From: Clostridium jeddahitimonense
GTDB taxonomy: Bacteria; Bacillota; Clostridia; Clostridiales; Clostridiaceae
Assembly (NCBI GenBank): GCA_000753455.2
Contig: LM994670.1
Coordinates: forward strand, 1,964,163 to 2,028,162
Direction: 5' to 3'
Length of the DNA stretch: 64,000 nucleotides
Shown here: one piece after another, positions 56,128 through 64,000 of the stretch
Numbering within the stretch: position 1 is the stretch's first letter
Layout: each line of letters begins with the position of its first letter
Program-made: the position numbers and the translations under genes
Notes under the pieces: generated by a model
The model's database searches: none
What the model saw: the letters and a program-made list of their open reading frames with translations, nothing else
Told to the model about the DNA's origin: nothing

Positions 56128-56883
56128 TTAAACTATAGGTGCCATAAGAATTTTACCTGTTCCTCGATATACATTTACAAATCCTTCACCTGAAACTGCT
56201 GATCCAACTAAGCTTTTACTTGACTTTTCTACTCTAAAATCTAAAGATTTTGACCATGCAATTGCAAAGTTACCATCAATTCTAACTTCATCATTTTCTA
56301 ATATAAATTCTATAAGTTCATCCCTTGGTACTGGACTTTCAAGAACTGCAATTCCATCTCCTTCAAGGCATAAATTAAATAAACCTTCATTTCCTAACAT
56401 TGCTGAAGATAAATTAGTTCTTGCAACTACCTTCTGTTTTATCCTAGATTCACAAGCAAGAAAAAGCCCATCATCTAAAACTAATCCATTCCACTCTGAA
56501 ACATCTTCAAGAAGAATATGTTTATATGTAGGCTCTAACATCAATAACCCATTTCCTTCATATTTAGGCTTAATTGATGATTCCTTTGTAACCTTTGAAG
56601 AAATTGCCTTTCCAAAAAAATCACCAATCCCTTTAACATCAGCTGCCATTTTTACATTACCAGACGTCCATTGCATAGCTCCAGCACTAATTGTATATGC
56701 ATTACCATTTAATTCAATTAATACTTGTCTCTTTCTTACATTCATCTCTGATGCATAATATGCAGCCATAGCATTTCCAGTATTAACACTCAAATCCTTC
56801 TTATATTCAAGTACCTTAACTCCACCTTTTGATGCTATCAGATCTATATTTTTATTATCATATAAATTATTACATTTAACCAT
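56128..56883 (-). CDS. AIM24-family protein, diverged second copy
   Basis: A 251-residue protein of the AIM24 family: VRKRQVLIELNGNAYTISAGAMQW, GNGLLMLEPTYKHILL, MLGNEGLFNLCLEGDGIAVLESPVP and SGEGFVNVYRGTGKILMAP follow the repeat pattern of the family. It is only distantly like the protein at 4170-4961. Members of this longer branch have been annotated as transcriptional or stress proteins without firm basis. I chose ATG at 56883, eight bases after GGAGG. Its promoter overlaps a strong hairpin (56918-56968). Confidence 0.82.
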   Translation of the reverse strand: MVKCNNLYDNKNIDLIASKGGVKVLEYKKDLSVNTGNAMAAYYASEMNVRKRQVLIELNGNAYTISAGAMQWTSGNVKMAADVKGIGDFFGKAISSKVTKESSIKPKYEGNGLLMLEPTYKHILLEDVSEWNGLVLDDGLFLACESRIKQKVVARTNLSSAMLGNEGLFNLCLEGDGIAVLESPVPRDELIEFILENDEVRIDGNFAIAWSKSLDFRVEKSSKSLVGSAVSGEGFVNVYRGTGKILMAPIV

Positions 56884-56917
56884 AATTGCTACCTCCAATT
56901 AATAAAATTACATAAAT

Positions 56918-56926
56918 ATTATACCA
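56918..56926 (-). promoter_or_regulatory. Extended -10 promoter of the second AIM24 gene
   Basis: TGGTATAAT on the minus strand is a TGn-extended -10, 35 bases before the ATG. It overlaps one arm of the hairpin at 56923-56968. Confidence 0.5.
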
Positions 56927-56968
56927 TAAGAAAAAGCCATAGATAAATCTATAGCTTTTTCTTATGGT
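56923..56968. terminator. Long hairpin upstream of the second AIM24 gene
   Basis: ACCATAAGAAAAAGC-ATAGAT and ATCTAT-GCTTTTTCTTATGGT form a stem of about 21 pairs with one bulge. It should insulate the gene from read-through in either direction. Confidence 0.65.
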
Positions 56969-57073
56969 TAATGGTCACATCTAACAATCACTATTTAACT
57001 AGTTAGAATCAATGTGCTTAAGTCACCCGTTTATTCCCTATACCTAAATTAAGTTTGTAGTTTTTTTGAATTT

Positions 57074-57093
57074 AATAATCATTTACGAGTATT
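57074..57093. repeat. Palindromic element AATAATC-N6-GAGTATT, copy 2
   Basis: Same loop ATTTAC and right arm as copy 1 at 46253-46272, with one mismatch between arms; flanking bases are also shared. Confidence 0.5.
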
Positions 57094-57203
57094 TCACTTA
57101 AAAATATAATTGTTAATTAATCTTTAATACTTTATCTTTGTAGATTAGAAGTTACAACATACATGACCTTTTACCCCTATGTAAATAATTGATTTTTTAG
57201 AAC

Positions 57204-57238
57204 AAAATAGCTGCTACTTTTTTAGTAGCAGCTATTTT
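57204..57238 (-). terminator. Terminator of the beta-propeller-like gene
   Basis: AAAATAGCTGCTAC and GTAGCAGCTATTTT, a perfect 14-base stem about 50 bases after the stop at 57288. Confidence 0.85.
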
Positions 57239-57287
57239 CCCCTTACTTATATATTATTCTTTTTCTATATAGGTCCCTATATTATTG

Positions 57288-58916
57288 TTATTTTTCAAAG
57301 TATTTTAATGCTTTATCATAATTGCTATATGCCTTTAATTTATTAAGACTATAATCTAACACTTCATATCCACCATTAGTATCTACTAATATACCATCTT
57401 CATTTATATCAAAAAGTGTGAAATACATATTTTCACTTTTACTTATGATATCACCTGTTCTTTTTCCTAGTACGTATAATTTTCTTTCATCCCAAGGTAA
57501 TACTACAATGTATCTATCATTAAACAATATTTGATAAACATCTTCTGCTATGTCTATCCCTATGTTTTTTTCTTCTTTTGTCTCTATATTATAAGTTACC
57601 AATACGGATTTTTTTCCATCTTGTACTAGGTATCCTAATTCACCATTATTAATAGTTAAGTGTTTTATATGATCCTTACTTTCATTAACCTTTTTAACTA
57701 ACTGCTTGTCCCCTGTGGTTATATCAATAGCTAATAACTCTAATTCACCTAAATCATTTTCGGCTATATTATAAACCTTATTATTTTCATAGGTTAAATC
57801 CCAAAGTATAAATCTATCATCTACATTAAAGCCTTCAAAGCTTCTTATTACATAATTAGTATCTGCTTTAACTACTGCAACTTCTCCTCCAGCTAATACT
57901 ACAACTTCCTCTTCATCATTAATTTTTTTCCTATTGCTTCTTATAAACTCAACTTTTAAAGGATACTGATAGTAATTTTCCCCTGCCTTTAACTTTTCAT
58001 ATTTAGAATCCTTAGAATATATATACTCACCAAGTAACAGCCTATTATAAGTCCATGAATTTTCTATAATTTTTAAATAAAGATTATTATCATTAGTATC
58101 ATAAAAGTACTTATCATAAACAATTCTGCCATTGTCATAATATAACTTAGATTCCCCCATTACTTTTTCAAGAATAATCTCCTCATTAAATTGAAAATCT
58201 AACTTAACCAAGTCTTCATAATACTCACCTTTACTATATGTATAAATATTATCTTCGTATAATAGTAATTCTCCACTATATAATTTATCCGATGTACCAA
58301 TAATCTTTTTATCACTTAAACTATAAATATTAATTTTATTATCTAAAATATAAGCTGCCTTATCTTTATATATTGTTAAAGGAATATTTTCTATGGTATC
58401 AAATGTCCCTATTTCATACTCTTCTTTTGTAACTATATCTTTTACTACCACAGTAGTTTTAAGGTTAGAAACATAAGAATAAATAAGCTTATTATCATTA
58501 ATCTCTAAATCTTTTATTGCATAGATCTCTTCATTTTTAGGTGTTTTGTCTAATATAATTTCAGTAGTTCCATTAGTAACATTTATTCCTACAATCTTTC
58601 TATTTTGAATCTCCTTAATTAATATCCAATCTCCTGATGACTTTGCTTCTCTCATATCAGCAAAAACTTCATTACCAATATTAGGTAAGTCATATTTATT
58701 TTTCTTATTACTTTCTTTATCATAAGTAACTAACTGAAAATCACTTAGTTTATTTTCAAATGTAAATTTATTATTGTTATAAAGTGCAAAATAATACTTA
58801 TCATTATTTCCAACTAATTCTATAGAATCATTCTTTCCTTCATTATAATTAATTGCAAATATACAAATAATAATTACAGTTATTATAAACCAAATTATCT
58901 TATCTCTTTTAGTCAT
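57288..58916 (-). CDS. Membrane-anchored beta-propeller-like protein, unknown function
   Basis: A 542-residue protein with one N-terminal membrane segment (IIWFIITVIIICIFAI) and a large extracytoplasmic part. That part consists of repeated short beta-strand units of the type xxLIYSYVSNLKTTVVVKD, KIIGTSDKLYSGELLLYEDNIY, GRIVYDKYFYDTNDN, DLGELELLAID and GELGYLVQDGK, suggesting a seven- or eight-bladed propeller of the TolB/DUF5050 kind. No catalytic motif was seen. It is monocistronic with a strong terminator. A ligand-binding or surface-scaffold role is likely, but unproven. Confidence 0.7.
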   Translation of the reverse strand: MTKRDKIIWFIITVIIICIFAINYNEGKNDSIELVGNNDKYYFALYNNNKFTFENKLSDFQLVTYDKESNKKNKYDLPNIGNEVFADMREAKSSGDWILIKEIQNRKIVGINVTNGTTEIILDKTPKNEEIYAIKDLEINDNKLIYSYVSNLKTTVVVKDIVTKEEYEIGTFDTIENIPLTIYKDKAAYILDNKINIYSLSDKKIIGTSDKLYSGELLLYEDNIYTYSKGEYYEDLVKLDFQFNEEIILEKVMGESKLYYDNGRIVYDKYFYDTNDNNLYLKIIENSWTYNRLLLGEYIYSKDSKYEKLKAGENYYQYPLKVEFIRSNRKKINDEEEVVVLAGGEVAVVKADTNYVIRSFEGFNVDDRFILWDLTYENNKVYNIAENDLGELELLAIDITTGDKQLVKKVNESKDHIKHLTINNGELGYLVQDGKKSVLVTYNIETKEEKNIGIDIAEDVYQILFNDRYIVVLPWDERKLYVLGKRTGDIISKSENMYFTLFDINEDGILVDTNGGYEVLDYSLNKLKAYSNYDKALKYFEK

Positions 58917-59120
58917 GGATTCTCTCCTTTCTTGGTTTATACAAAAATATTATATTAATTTCTTTTTCTGCTTTTAATTGAGTTGATCTATTTTCCATTA
59001 AATTACCTTAAATACGTCTCTCTATATTTATATAGCTTATTAAATAATACTATTATGGGTTAATTATAGCATCACTTACAAATGTCATACCATGTATTTT
59101 CCAAAGATAAAGCATCTTAA

Positions 59121-59996
59121 TTAACTCATAATATAATAAAGATCATCCTTTATATTGTTAAGATATTGCATTATATTTTCCTCGTCTTTTATATTGTATA
59201 TATAATCAAACTTCTCAGAAACTTGTTTTGCTATGATACTAAAAAACTCACAACAAGTAAAAATAGCATCCCAAAAATTATTTAAATCACAATCAGAATA
59301 TGTATTTAAGTACATATCATAAAATTCTAAAGACAGATATTTACTAAAGTATTTCCCCCACATCCCTGTAGAAATGGTAAAATTATTATTCATTGCAATA
59401 TACCATTCAAGCATTTTATCAAGCTGTGGATGTACAACTTCAGTATACATTCTCATAGCATAAGGAATTTGATTTCTTCCAATCCCTTTCCCTACATTAT
59501 TTAAACACCACCAAAATTCATTGCAATAACCAAAATACATTTCCTTTGTCGGTGGTTTAATCCAATGAGTCATATCGTTAGAAGGAGAAATCTCTGGTAA
59601 AAAATCGTCCTTATCTAAAAGCTTTTGTGTTAATGTATCTGAAAGATATCTTTCCAATGCTACATCTTTTACTTCTATGCTTAAATCAATTCTATTACCG
59701 TCCTTAAACAACATTAGCCAAGTATATGAATAGTTACAATCATGGTTACTTCCCCAACCAAAGTCTCTTGAATCAGGCTCCTGAACAATTGCAATTTCCC
59801 CAAATAAGTTAATCCAGTTCTTATCATCCAAGAACGATTTAGTTTCTGAAACTACAAAAACTATATCATAGTCTTGAAAAACATCTTTTTTCACATTATA
59901 GTTTACTTTTGACCCATTCATATAAACAGCCCTAATACGTTCATCTGAGTTTGCAATATTTAATATAAGTTTCATCATTACTTGTTCGTCTCTCAA
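59121..59996 (-). CDS. Aminoglycoside 6-adenylyltransferase-like protein (ANT(6) family)
   Basis: A 291-residue nucleotidyltransferase. From the TTG at 59996 it starts MRDEQVMMKLILNIANSDERIRAV; MNGSKVNYNVKKDVFQDYDIVF carries the G-S and D-x-D nucleotidyl-transfer motif, and WGSNHDCNYSYTWLMLFKDGNRIDL and MYFGYCNEFWWCLNNVGKG match AadE/AadK. These enzymes adenylylate streptomycin at position 6. I chose TTG because GGGGG lies seven bases upstream and it reproduces the usual family start; the ATG at 60056 adds 20 unrelated residues. Chromosomal AadK-like genes may confer little resistance, so the phenotype is uncertain. Confidence 0.87.
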   Translation of the reverse strand: MRDEQVMMKLILNIANSDERIRAVYMNGSKVNYNVKKDVFQDYDIVFVVSETKSFLDDKNWINLFGEIAIVQEPDSRDFGWGSNHDCNYSYTWLMLFKDGNRIDLSIEVKDVALERYLSDTLTQKLLDKDDFLPEISPSNDMTHWIKPPTKEMYFGYCNEFWWCLNNVGKGIGRNQIPYAMRMYTEVVHPQLDKMLEWYIAMNNNFTISTGMWGKYFSKYLSLEFYDMYLNTYSDCDLNNFWDAIFTCCEFFSIIAKQVSEKFDYIYNIKDEENIMQYLNNIKDDLYYIMS

Positions 59997-60123
59997 TTTC
60001 TTACCCCCAATTAGCGATACTATTTTATTAATATTTAAATTTAAACTAATCAGCAAATAGTAGTTTAGTGTTTATAATATTGTTAAACACTTGATAATTA
60101 CATTGAATAAGTATTGTTATTTA

Positions 60124-60300
60124 TTATACATCAAGTCTATAAGTATAATTTTCGTAAACAATATTTGTTCCACTTTTTTTGAAAGCGTCTTCTTTTTCAA
60201 TATTAAAACCAAGTTTTCTTAATACTGCATTTGAGCCATCATTAACGAATATAACAATACGATTACGTAATAGTTTAATACTTTTAAATAATACTGTGTT
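60124..60300 (-). pseudogene. C-terminal remnant of a GNAT acetyltransferase
   Basis: An open stretch of 58 codons without start reads NTVLFKSIKLL, FVNDGSNAVLRKLGF, NIEKEDAFKKSG and ENYTYRLDV before a stop. NxxSNAVLRKLGF is the acetyl-CoA-binding C-terminal helix region of GNAT enzymes. The N-terminal half is absent. It lies between the nucleotidyltransferase and an intact but unrelated-looking GNAT gene. Confidence 0.55.
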
Positions 60301-60322
60301 CTATATATGATAGTTATAAAAT

Positions 60323-60844
60323 CTAGACATTCATAACTCTATTCTTTAAATATGAATTAAAATTATTATATTCAACTTGTGTTAAAAAATCAGGATATGA
60401 CATAACTGCTAGGGAATGTCCCTTATTAAATTTACTATATGGCGGATGGATGTGATTGAAAGTATTTTCTTTATATCCAACTCGTGTATAAAACAATTTT
60501 CTTCGAATAGATATTTCATCTATAGGTGGATCTATTTCTAATATCATTGTTTTATTCTTTTTTTTGAGTAGTTCGAGTGCATTTTCTCCGTACTTTTTAT
60601 TACGCATATTAGGCTCTATACAAAAATGCTCAATATATATATAATTTAATGTTTCCCAATAAAGAATAATCCCTATAAAGTTATCATTATCATAGATTAA
60701 ATCAAAATTATATTCTTTATCACTCAATATTTCCTTTTGAGATTCAATTTCTCTTTGCTCATGATACGGAAAGCTTTTTCGATATAACATAATAGCGTCA
60801 TTAAACATTTTGTCATCTTTCGATAATAATCTAATAAATTTCAT
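60323..60844 (-). CDS. GNAT-family N-acetyltransferase
   Basis: A 173-residue acetyltransferase. IGIILYWETLNYIYIEHFCI and EPNMRNKKYGENALELLKKK supply the beta-4 strand and the acetyl-CoA pyrophosphate loop (RNKKYG), and YTRVGYKEN the C-terminal part. AAGAGGTG precedes ATG. Substrate unknown; the position next to an ANT(6)-type gene and a GNAT remnant suggests a small group of antibiotic- or metabolite-modifying enzymes. Confidence 0.87.
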   Translation of the reverse strand: MKFIRLLSKDDKMFNDAIMLYRKSFPYHEQREIESQKEILSDKEYNFDLIYDNDNFIGIILYWETLNYIYIEHFCIEPNMRNKKYGENALELLKKKNKTMILEIDPPIDEISIRRKLFYTRVGYKENTFNHIHPPYSKFNKGHSLAVMSYPDFLTQVEYNNFNSYLKNRVMNV

Positions 60845-60937
60845 AATTCACCTCTTAGTTGCAGGTTGTAATTTAGCTATACAGCTTAACTAAATTATAA
60901 CATATTCTGTTAATACCGTATTATTCAATTTTCAAAA

Positions 60938-60974
60938 ATCATTTTCATTAGTACTTCGTAATAATGAAAATGAT
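60938..60974. other. Inverted repeat between GNAT and GPH transporter genes
   Basis: ATCATTTTCATTA and TAATGAAAATGAT form a 12- to 13-base stem. It lies upstream of the GNAT gene and downstream of the transporter terminator, so it may be an operator or a second terminator. Confidence 0.45.
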
Positions 60975-61001
60975 TCGTAATGCTTTTGAATTTCACACTA
61001 A

Positions 61002-61040
61002 AAAATACCGCATATTCTCTTTTGAATACTACGGTATTTT
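61002..61040 (-). terminator. Terminator of the GPH transporter gene
   Basis: AAAATACCG and CGGTATTTT arms around an AT-rich loop, about 30 bases after the stop, with a T run on the minus strand. Confidence 0.75.
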
Positions 61041-61069
61041 ACTAATTTTATATCTATAATAGTTTAAAT

Positions 61070-62443
61070 TTACTTATTTTTATTTTCACGTTCAGTTAAT
61101 TCTTTTATAACTTGAGGATATTGCTTATCAAGTTTGTAGAAGCAATAAAGAATAGGTAGAATTACAAGGAAGATTATAGGAGCATAAATATATAAATTAG
61201 AAATTGCTGTAAGGGCAGACTCACTTTGAACTGCAAGTGCACCATTATATCCTGCCATTCCAAGAACAGTTGTTGCAACTACCATTCCAACTCCTCCTCC
61301 AACTTTTGCTCCAAATGTTGTAGCACTGTATAATGTACCTTCAATACGTACTCCAGTCTTCCAATGACCATACTCAATAGAATCTGCCATCATTGCAAAC
61401 AATGTTGCCATTAATGGTGCTGCCCCAATACCTTTTACTATGTTACAAACTACTAGCCATGAAAATGATGCTGGATTTACTATCATAAGAAGTTGTGAAA
61501 TAAGAGAAATTATAGTTCCAACAAGAGCTACATTACGCTTTCCAAACCTTTTAACAAGTGGCATCATCATTGCCATAAATACAATTGAAATTCCTTGCTG
61601 AATAACCGCTAAAAATCCGAAGTATGCCTCATTATGAAGAATATATTTTGCATAATAAACACCAACCCCCATTCCTATAGCCATACCAAGAATATTTACA
61701 ACCCATATAGCACATATAAGAAGCCAAGCATCATTTTTCATCATTAATTTTAGAGTTTTAATAAATCCAATTTTACGATCTTCATCTGAAACTACATTAA
61801 CACGCTCCTTTGTCTTAGCAAAACAAAGTAAAAATAATGCCGCTGCAATAAAACCATAAACACTAGAAACTATCATCCATGATGATTGATTAGTAGAACC
61901 TCCCACTGCATTTATAAATGGTAATGTACATGCATTTATGATAAGCCCTCCAATTTGAGCCATAGTCATACGGAATACATTAATACTTTCACGTTGAGTT
62001 TGGTCTCTAGTCATAAGTGAATTTAATGCACCATAAGGAATATTAATTGCCGTATATAAAAATGTAGTAACAACGTTATAAGATATAAATACATATATAT
62101 ACTTCCCAACATTACCCAAGTTAGGAACCATAGTTAAAAGCGCCGTACATACCCCAAAAGGAATTGCAAGCCAAAGCATCCATGCACGTGCTTTACCATG
62201 CTTTGACTTAGTTTTATCCATAATAAATCCCATAATTATATCTGTAAAACCATCAAAAAAACGTGATATTAATATTAAAGTTCCAACAATGCCTACATTA
62301 AGACCAAGTGCATCTGTATAGAAAAATGAAATGTATGTCCCTGTAAGAACCATAACTAGGTTACTTGCTAAATCTCCACAACCATATGCTAGTTTTTCTC
62401 TAACCCCTATTTTCTCTGTATAAACAGACTCTACTGTTTTCAT
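61070..62443 (-). CDS. GPH-family sugar:cation symporter (MFS fold)
   Basis: A 457-residue transporter with twelve hydrophobic segments. KLAYGCGDLASNLV at the N-terminus, RFFDGFTDIIMGFIMDKTKSKHGKARAW (parts RFFDGFTDIIMGFIMD and KTKSKHGKARAW) and PYGALNSLMTRDQTQRESI are the signature of glycoside-pentoside-hexuronide symporters such as MelB and UidB. It imports a glycoside with Na+ or H+. It is encoded 38 bases after a carboxylesterase gene and probably cotranscribed, so the ester-bearing compound or its product may be its substrate. Confidence 0.9.
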   Translation of the reverse strand: MKTVESVYTEKIGVREKLAYGCGDLASNLVMVLTGTYISFFYTDALGLNVGIVGTLILISRFFDGFTDIIMGFIMDKTKSKHGKARAWMLWLAIPFGVCTALLTMVPNLGNVGKYIYVFISYNVVTTFLYTAINIPYGALNSLMTRDQTQRESINVFRMTMAQIGGLIINACTLPFINAVGGSTNQSSWMIVSSVYGFIAAALFLLCFAKTKERVNVVSDEDRKIGFIKTLKLMMKNDAWLLICAIWVVNILGMAIGMGVGVYYAKYILHNEAYFGFLAVIQQGISIVFMAMMMPLVKRFGKRNVALVGTIISLISQLLMIVNPASFSWLVVCNIVKGIGAAPLMATLFAMMADSIEYGHWKTGVRIEGTLYSATTFGAKVGGGVGMVVATTVLGMAGYNGALAVQSESALTAISNLYIYAPIIFLVILPILYCFYKLDKQYPQVIKELTERENKNK

Positions 62444-62481
62444 AATATACCTCCCTATCCTTTTATACCATCGTTTTTTTG

Positions 62482-64000
62482 CTAATGCTGAACTTCATCT
62501 CCCATAGTTGCTAATATAGTTTCTAATGTTAACTCTGGAAGTGCTTCTTTTAACACTCTTAAAATTTCATCATCAAAATTATGGCGAACTTCACATGTTT
62601 TATCAAAAATCATTGTTGATTCATCTGTAGGTGTACATGCATTCCATTGAGGAATACCTTCATGATTTGGATTTCCAGTTTTCGCAAACTCTATAATTGC
62701 TTTAAACATGTTGTCTTGTAATTCTTCACTAACACCTTCTATGTTTGCTACTGGTACTTTATCAATGTTATGGAACACAAATGGAATATCTGCACAATGC
62801 CATGCTGATTTGCCATGATAGCAAGGGAAATCTAATGAAAATACATACGTATATGTAGGTGCTTCACTATACTTAGATTTTGCATGTACCAAATGCTTAC
62901 TTAATGGACGGAATACCATATCTAAACTTAACACATCAATAATTTTTTTATCAGGATATGCTTGTTTAAATGCTTCGACAATCTCAGATGTTTTATCTTG
63001 GAAGCGCTCTTTTACCATTTCAATCATTTGCTCTTCACTTAGTTCATATTTGTTTATTTGACTAGGAGCAAAACTGTTGAATTCACCAAACACTGTTCCA
63101 ACCATTAAAGGTGTATTTTTTGCTTGTTCACTGAATCCAGTCATTTGTGCTTCTCCAAGGAAGTAATCATTAATCATTGGATTATTTCCAACATAAGCAC
63201 CTGTTTTAGCTACATCTTGAACAACTTTTAAATAAGCACCTACTAGCATTTGATAAGGAACTGTTTCTATTTTTTCAACTTCACTTACTGGAATCTGTAA
63301 TTCTTCTAACATTGCAGTTACAATGGCACGTCCATCTCCACCTTCACAAGGTTTCATAAAATCACCAGCAACACCACTCATAATAATTCCTTTATGGAAT
63401 AGACCCTTAGCACTTGGTATTTGCATTAATGCTCCAATTTTCATTCCACCACCTGATTGGCCAAATAAAGTCACATTTTCTGGATCTCCACCAAATTGAT
63501 CAATGTTTTCATTAATCCATTTTAAAGCAGCAACTATATCAGCAAGTCCAGCATTAGCAGAATTTTCATATTTTTCACCAAATGGAGATAAATCCATAAA
63601 TCCTAAGATATTTAAACGGTGATTTAATGAAACAACTACAACATCACCATGTTTACTCATATTTGCTCCATCATAAGCAAGTTGTTCAATGGAAGAACCT
63701 GCAAAATATCCTCCACCATGGATCCAAACAAGAACTGGTTTTTTTGCATTAGAATCCAAATTATTTGTCCACACATTAATATATTGACAATGTTCATCTT
63801 CAGGCCAATACATATGTGGCACAAGCATTTCTCCCTTTGGATTATCTGGGACCATTAATGGAGCAACTCGTCCATAAGACGTTGTATCTAATACACCTTC
63901 CCATGATTTAGGATCTGTTGGCATTTGAAATCGATCTGCATAAGCATAAGGGATACCTTTAAAAGTATAGATATCATCATATCGATAACCTTTCACAAAT
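62482..64000 (-). CDS. Type B carboxylesterase (PnbA-like), N-terminus cut by window edge
   Basis: At least 504 residues of a large alpha/beta-hydrolase carboxylesterase. The oxyanion-hole motif is WIHGGGYFAG, the nucleophile elbow TLFGQSGGGMK, the acid is in GTVFGEFNSF, and the catalytic His in SAWHCADIPFVF. The visible reading frame opens with KGYRYDDIYTFKGIPYA, which in this family lies about 15-25 residues inside the protein, and the frame is still open at 64000; the GTG at 63996 is therefore not the true start. It hydrolyses carboxylic esters, possibly of plant-derived acyl glycosides. It precedes the GPH symporter gene in one transcript. Confidence 0.9.
   Translation of the reverse strand, partial: FVKGYRYDDIYTFKGIPYAYADRFQMPTDPKSWEGVLDTTSYGRVAPLMVPDNPKGEMLVPHMYWPEDEHCQYINVWTNNLDSNAKKPVLVWIHGGGYFAGSSIEQLAYDGANMSKHGDVVVVSLNHRLNILGFMDLSPFGEKYENSANAGLADIVAALKWINENIDQFGGDPENVTLFGQSGGGMKIGALMQIPSAKGLFHKGIIMSGVAGDFMKPCEGGDGRAIVTAMLEELQIPVSEVEKIETVPYQMLVGAYLKVVQDVAKTGAYVGNNPMINDYFLGEAQMTGFSEQAKNTPLMVGTVFGEFNSFAPSQINKYELSEEQMIEMVKERFQDKTSEIVEAFKQAYPDKKIIDVLSLDMVFRPLSKHLVHAKSKYSEAPTYTYVFSLDFPCYHGKSAWHCADIPFVFHNIDKVPVANIEGVSEELQDNMFKAIIEFAKTGNPNHEGIPQWNACTPTDESTMIFDKTCEVRHNFDDEILRVLKEALPELTLETILATMGDEVQH

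Larger units (their letters stand above)
56969..57287. other. Gene-free stretch
   Basis: No gene was found. It contains the dyad at 57074-57093 and the terminator at 57204-57238. The rest is AT-rich sequence without recognisable signals. Confidence 0.5.

Overview
The window is an AT-rich chromosomal segment of a low-GC Gram-positive anaerobe, most likely Clostridium sensu stricto and probably gut-associated. The grounds are strong AGGAGG-type ribosome binding sites, TTG and GTG starts, a T-box leader, PTS and ABC sugar systems, an LPXTG-anchored surface enzyme and Cys/Asn-rich small proteins. The species assignment is inference. No rRNA, tRNA, CRISPR, transposase, prophage or origin was seen.

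Layout. 1-4961: a ribokinase start cut by the window edge, an orphan hybrid-less sensor kinase, an amidohydrolase of the 8-oxoguanine deaminase type and an AIM24-family protein. 5241-5831: an unrecognised Cys-rich protein. 6023-19192 (minus strand): a long catabolic locus reading ABC permease, permease, binding lipoprotein, BadF-type amino-sugar kinase, SIS protein, DUF6259 glycosidase-like protein, a 1732-residue LPQTG surface protein carrying three phospho-hydrolase modules, and a second SIS protein. 19255-22052: a DUF3307 membrane protein, glycerate kinase and its CdaR-type regulator. 22273-24650: a DEAD-box helicase and a divergent nitroreductase/HxlR pair. 24978-27309: an atypical methionyl-tRNA synthetase-like gene behind a complete T-box leader and a consensus promoter. 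27504-36087: a PTS locus (PRD regulator, EIIA, EIIB, frameshifted EIIC, GH38 alpha-mannosidase, mannose-6-phosphate isomerase) resembling the mannosylglycerate (mng) system. 36302-36367: a decayed copy of the T-box terminator half.

36368-41383: YCII-like protein, AlkD-like repair protein, DUF421 protein, a second divergent flavoprotein/HxlR pair, a ZIP metal transporter and an unknown membrane protein. 41610-45684 (plus strand): a four-gene surface-polymer O-acetylation operon (SGNH hydrolase, DUF4358, MBOAT, DHHW). 45810-49726: MazG-like pyrophosphohydrolase, a broken alpha/beta hydrolase, a flavodoxin-like reductase, a cupin remnant, a MATE exporter and a small protein with an internal start. 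49900-54071: katG, a small membrane protein, isopentenyl-diphosphate isomerase and a Dph6-like ligase. 54317-60844: a duplicated HNH-like protein, a small Asn/Cys-rich protein, a deacetylase remnant, a second AIM24 protein, a beta-propeller-like protein, an ANT(6)-type nucleotidyltransferase, a GNAT remnant and an intact GNAT. 61070-64000: a GPH symporter and a carboxylesterase cut by the right edge.

How it works together. Two sugar loci dominate: an ABC/kinase/SIS/surface-phosphohydrolase locus that looks built for a phosphate-decorated glycan, and a mannoside PTS locus whose glycerate product could be used by the nearby glycerate kinase. Several small genes are visibly decaying (EIIC frameshift, hydrolase, deacetylase, GNAT, cupin, T-box relic), so the segment is a mosaic with recent turnover.
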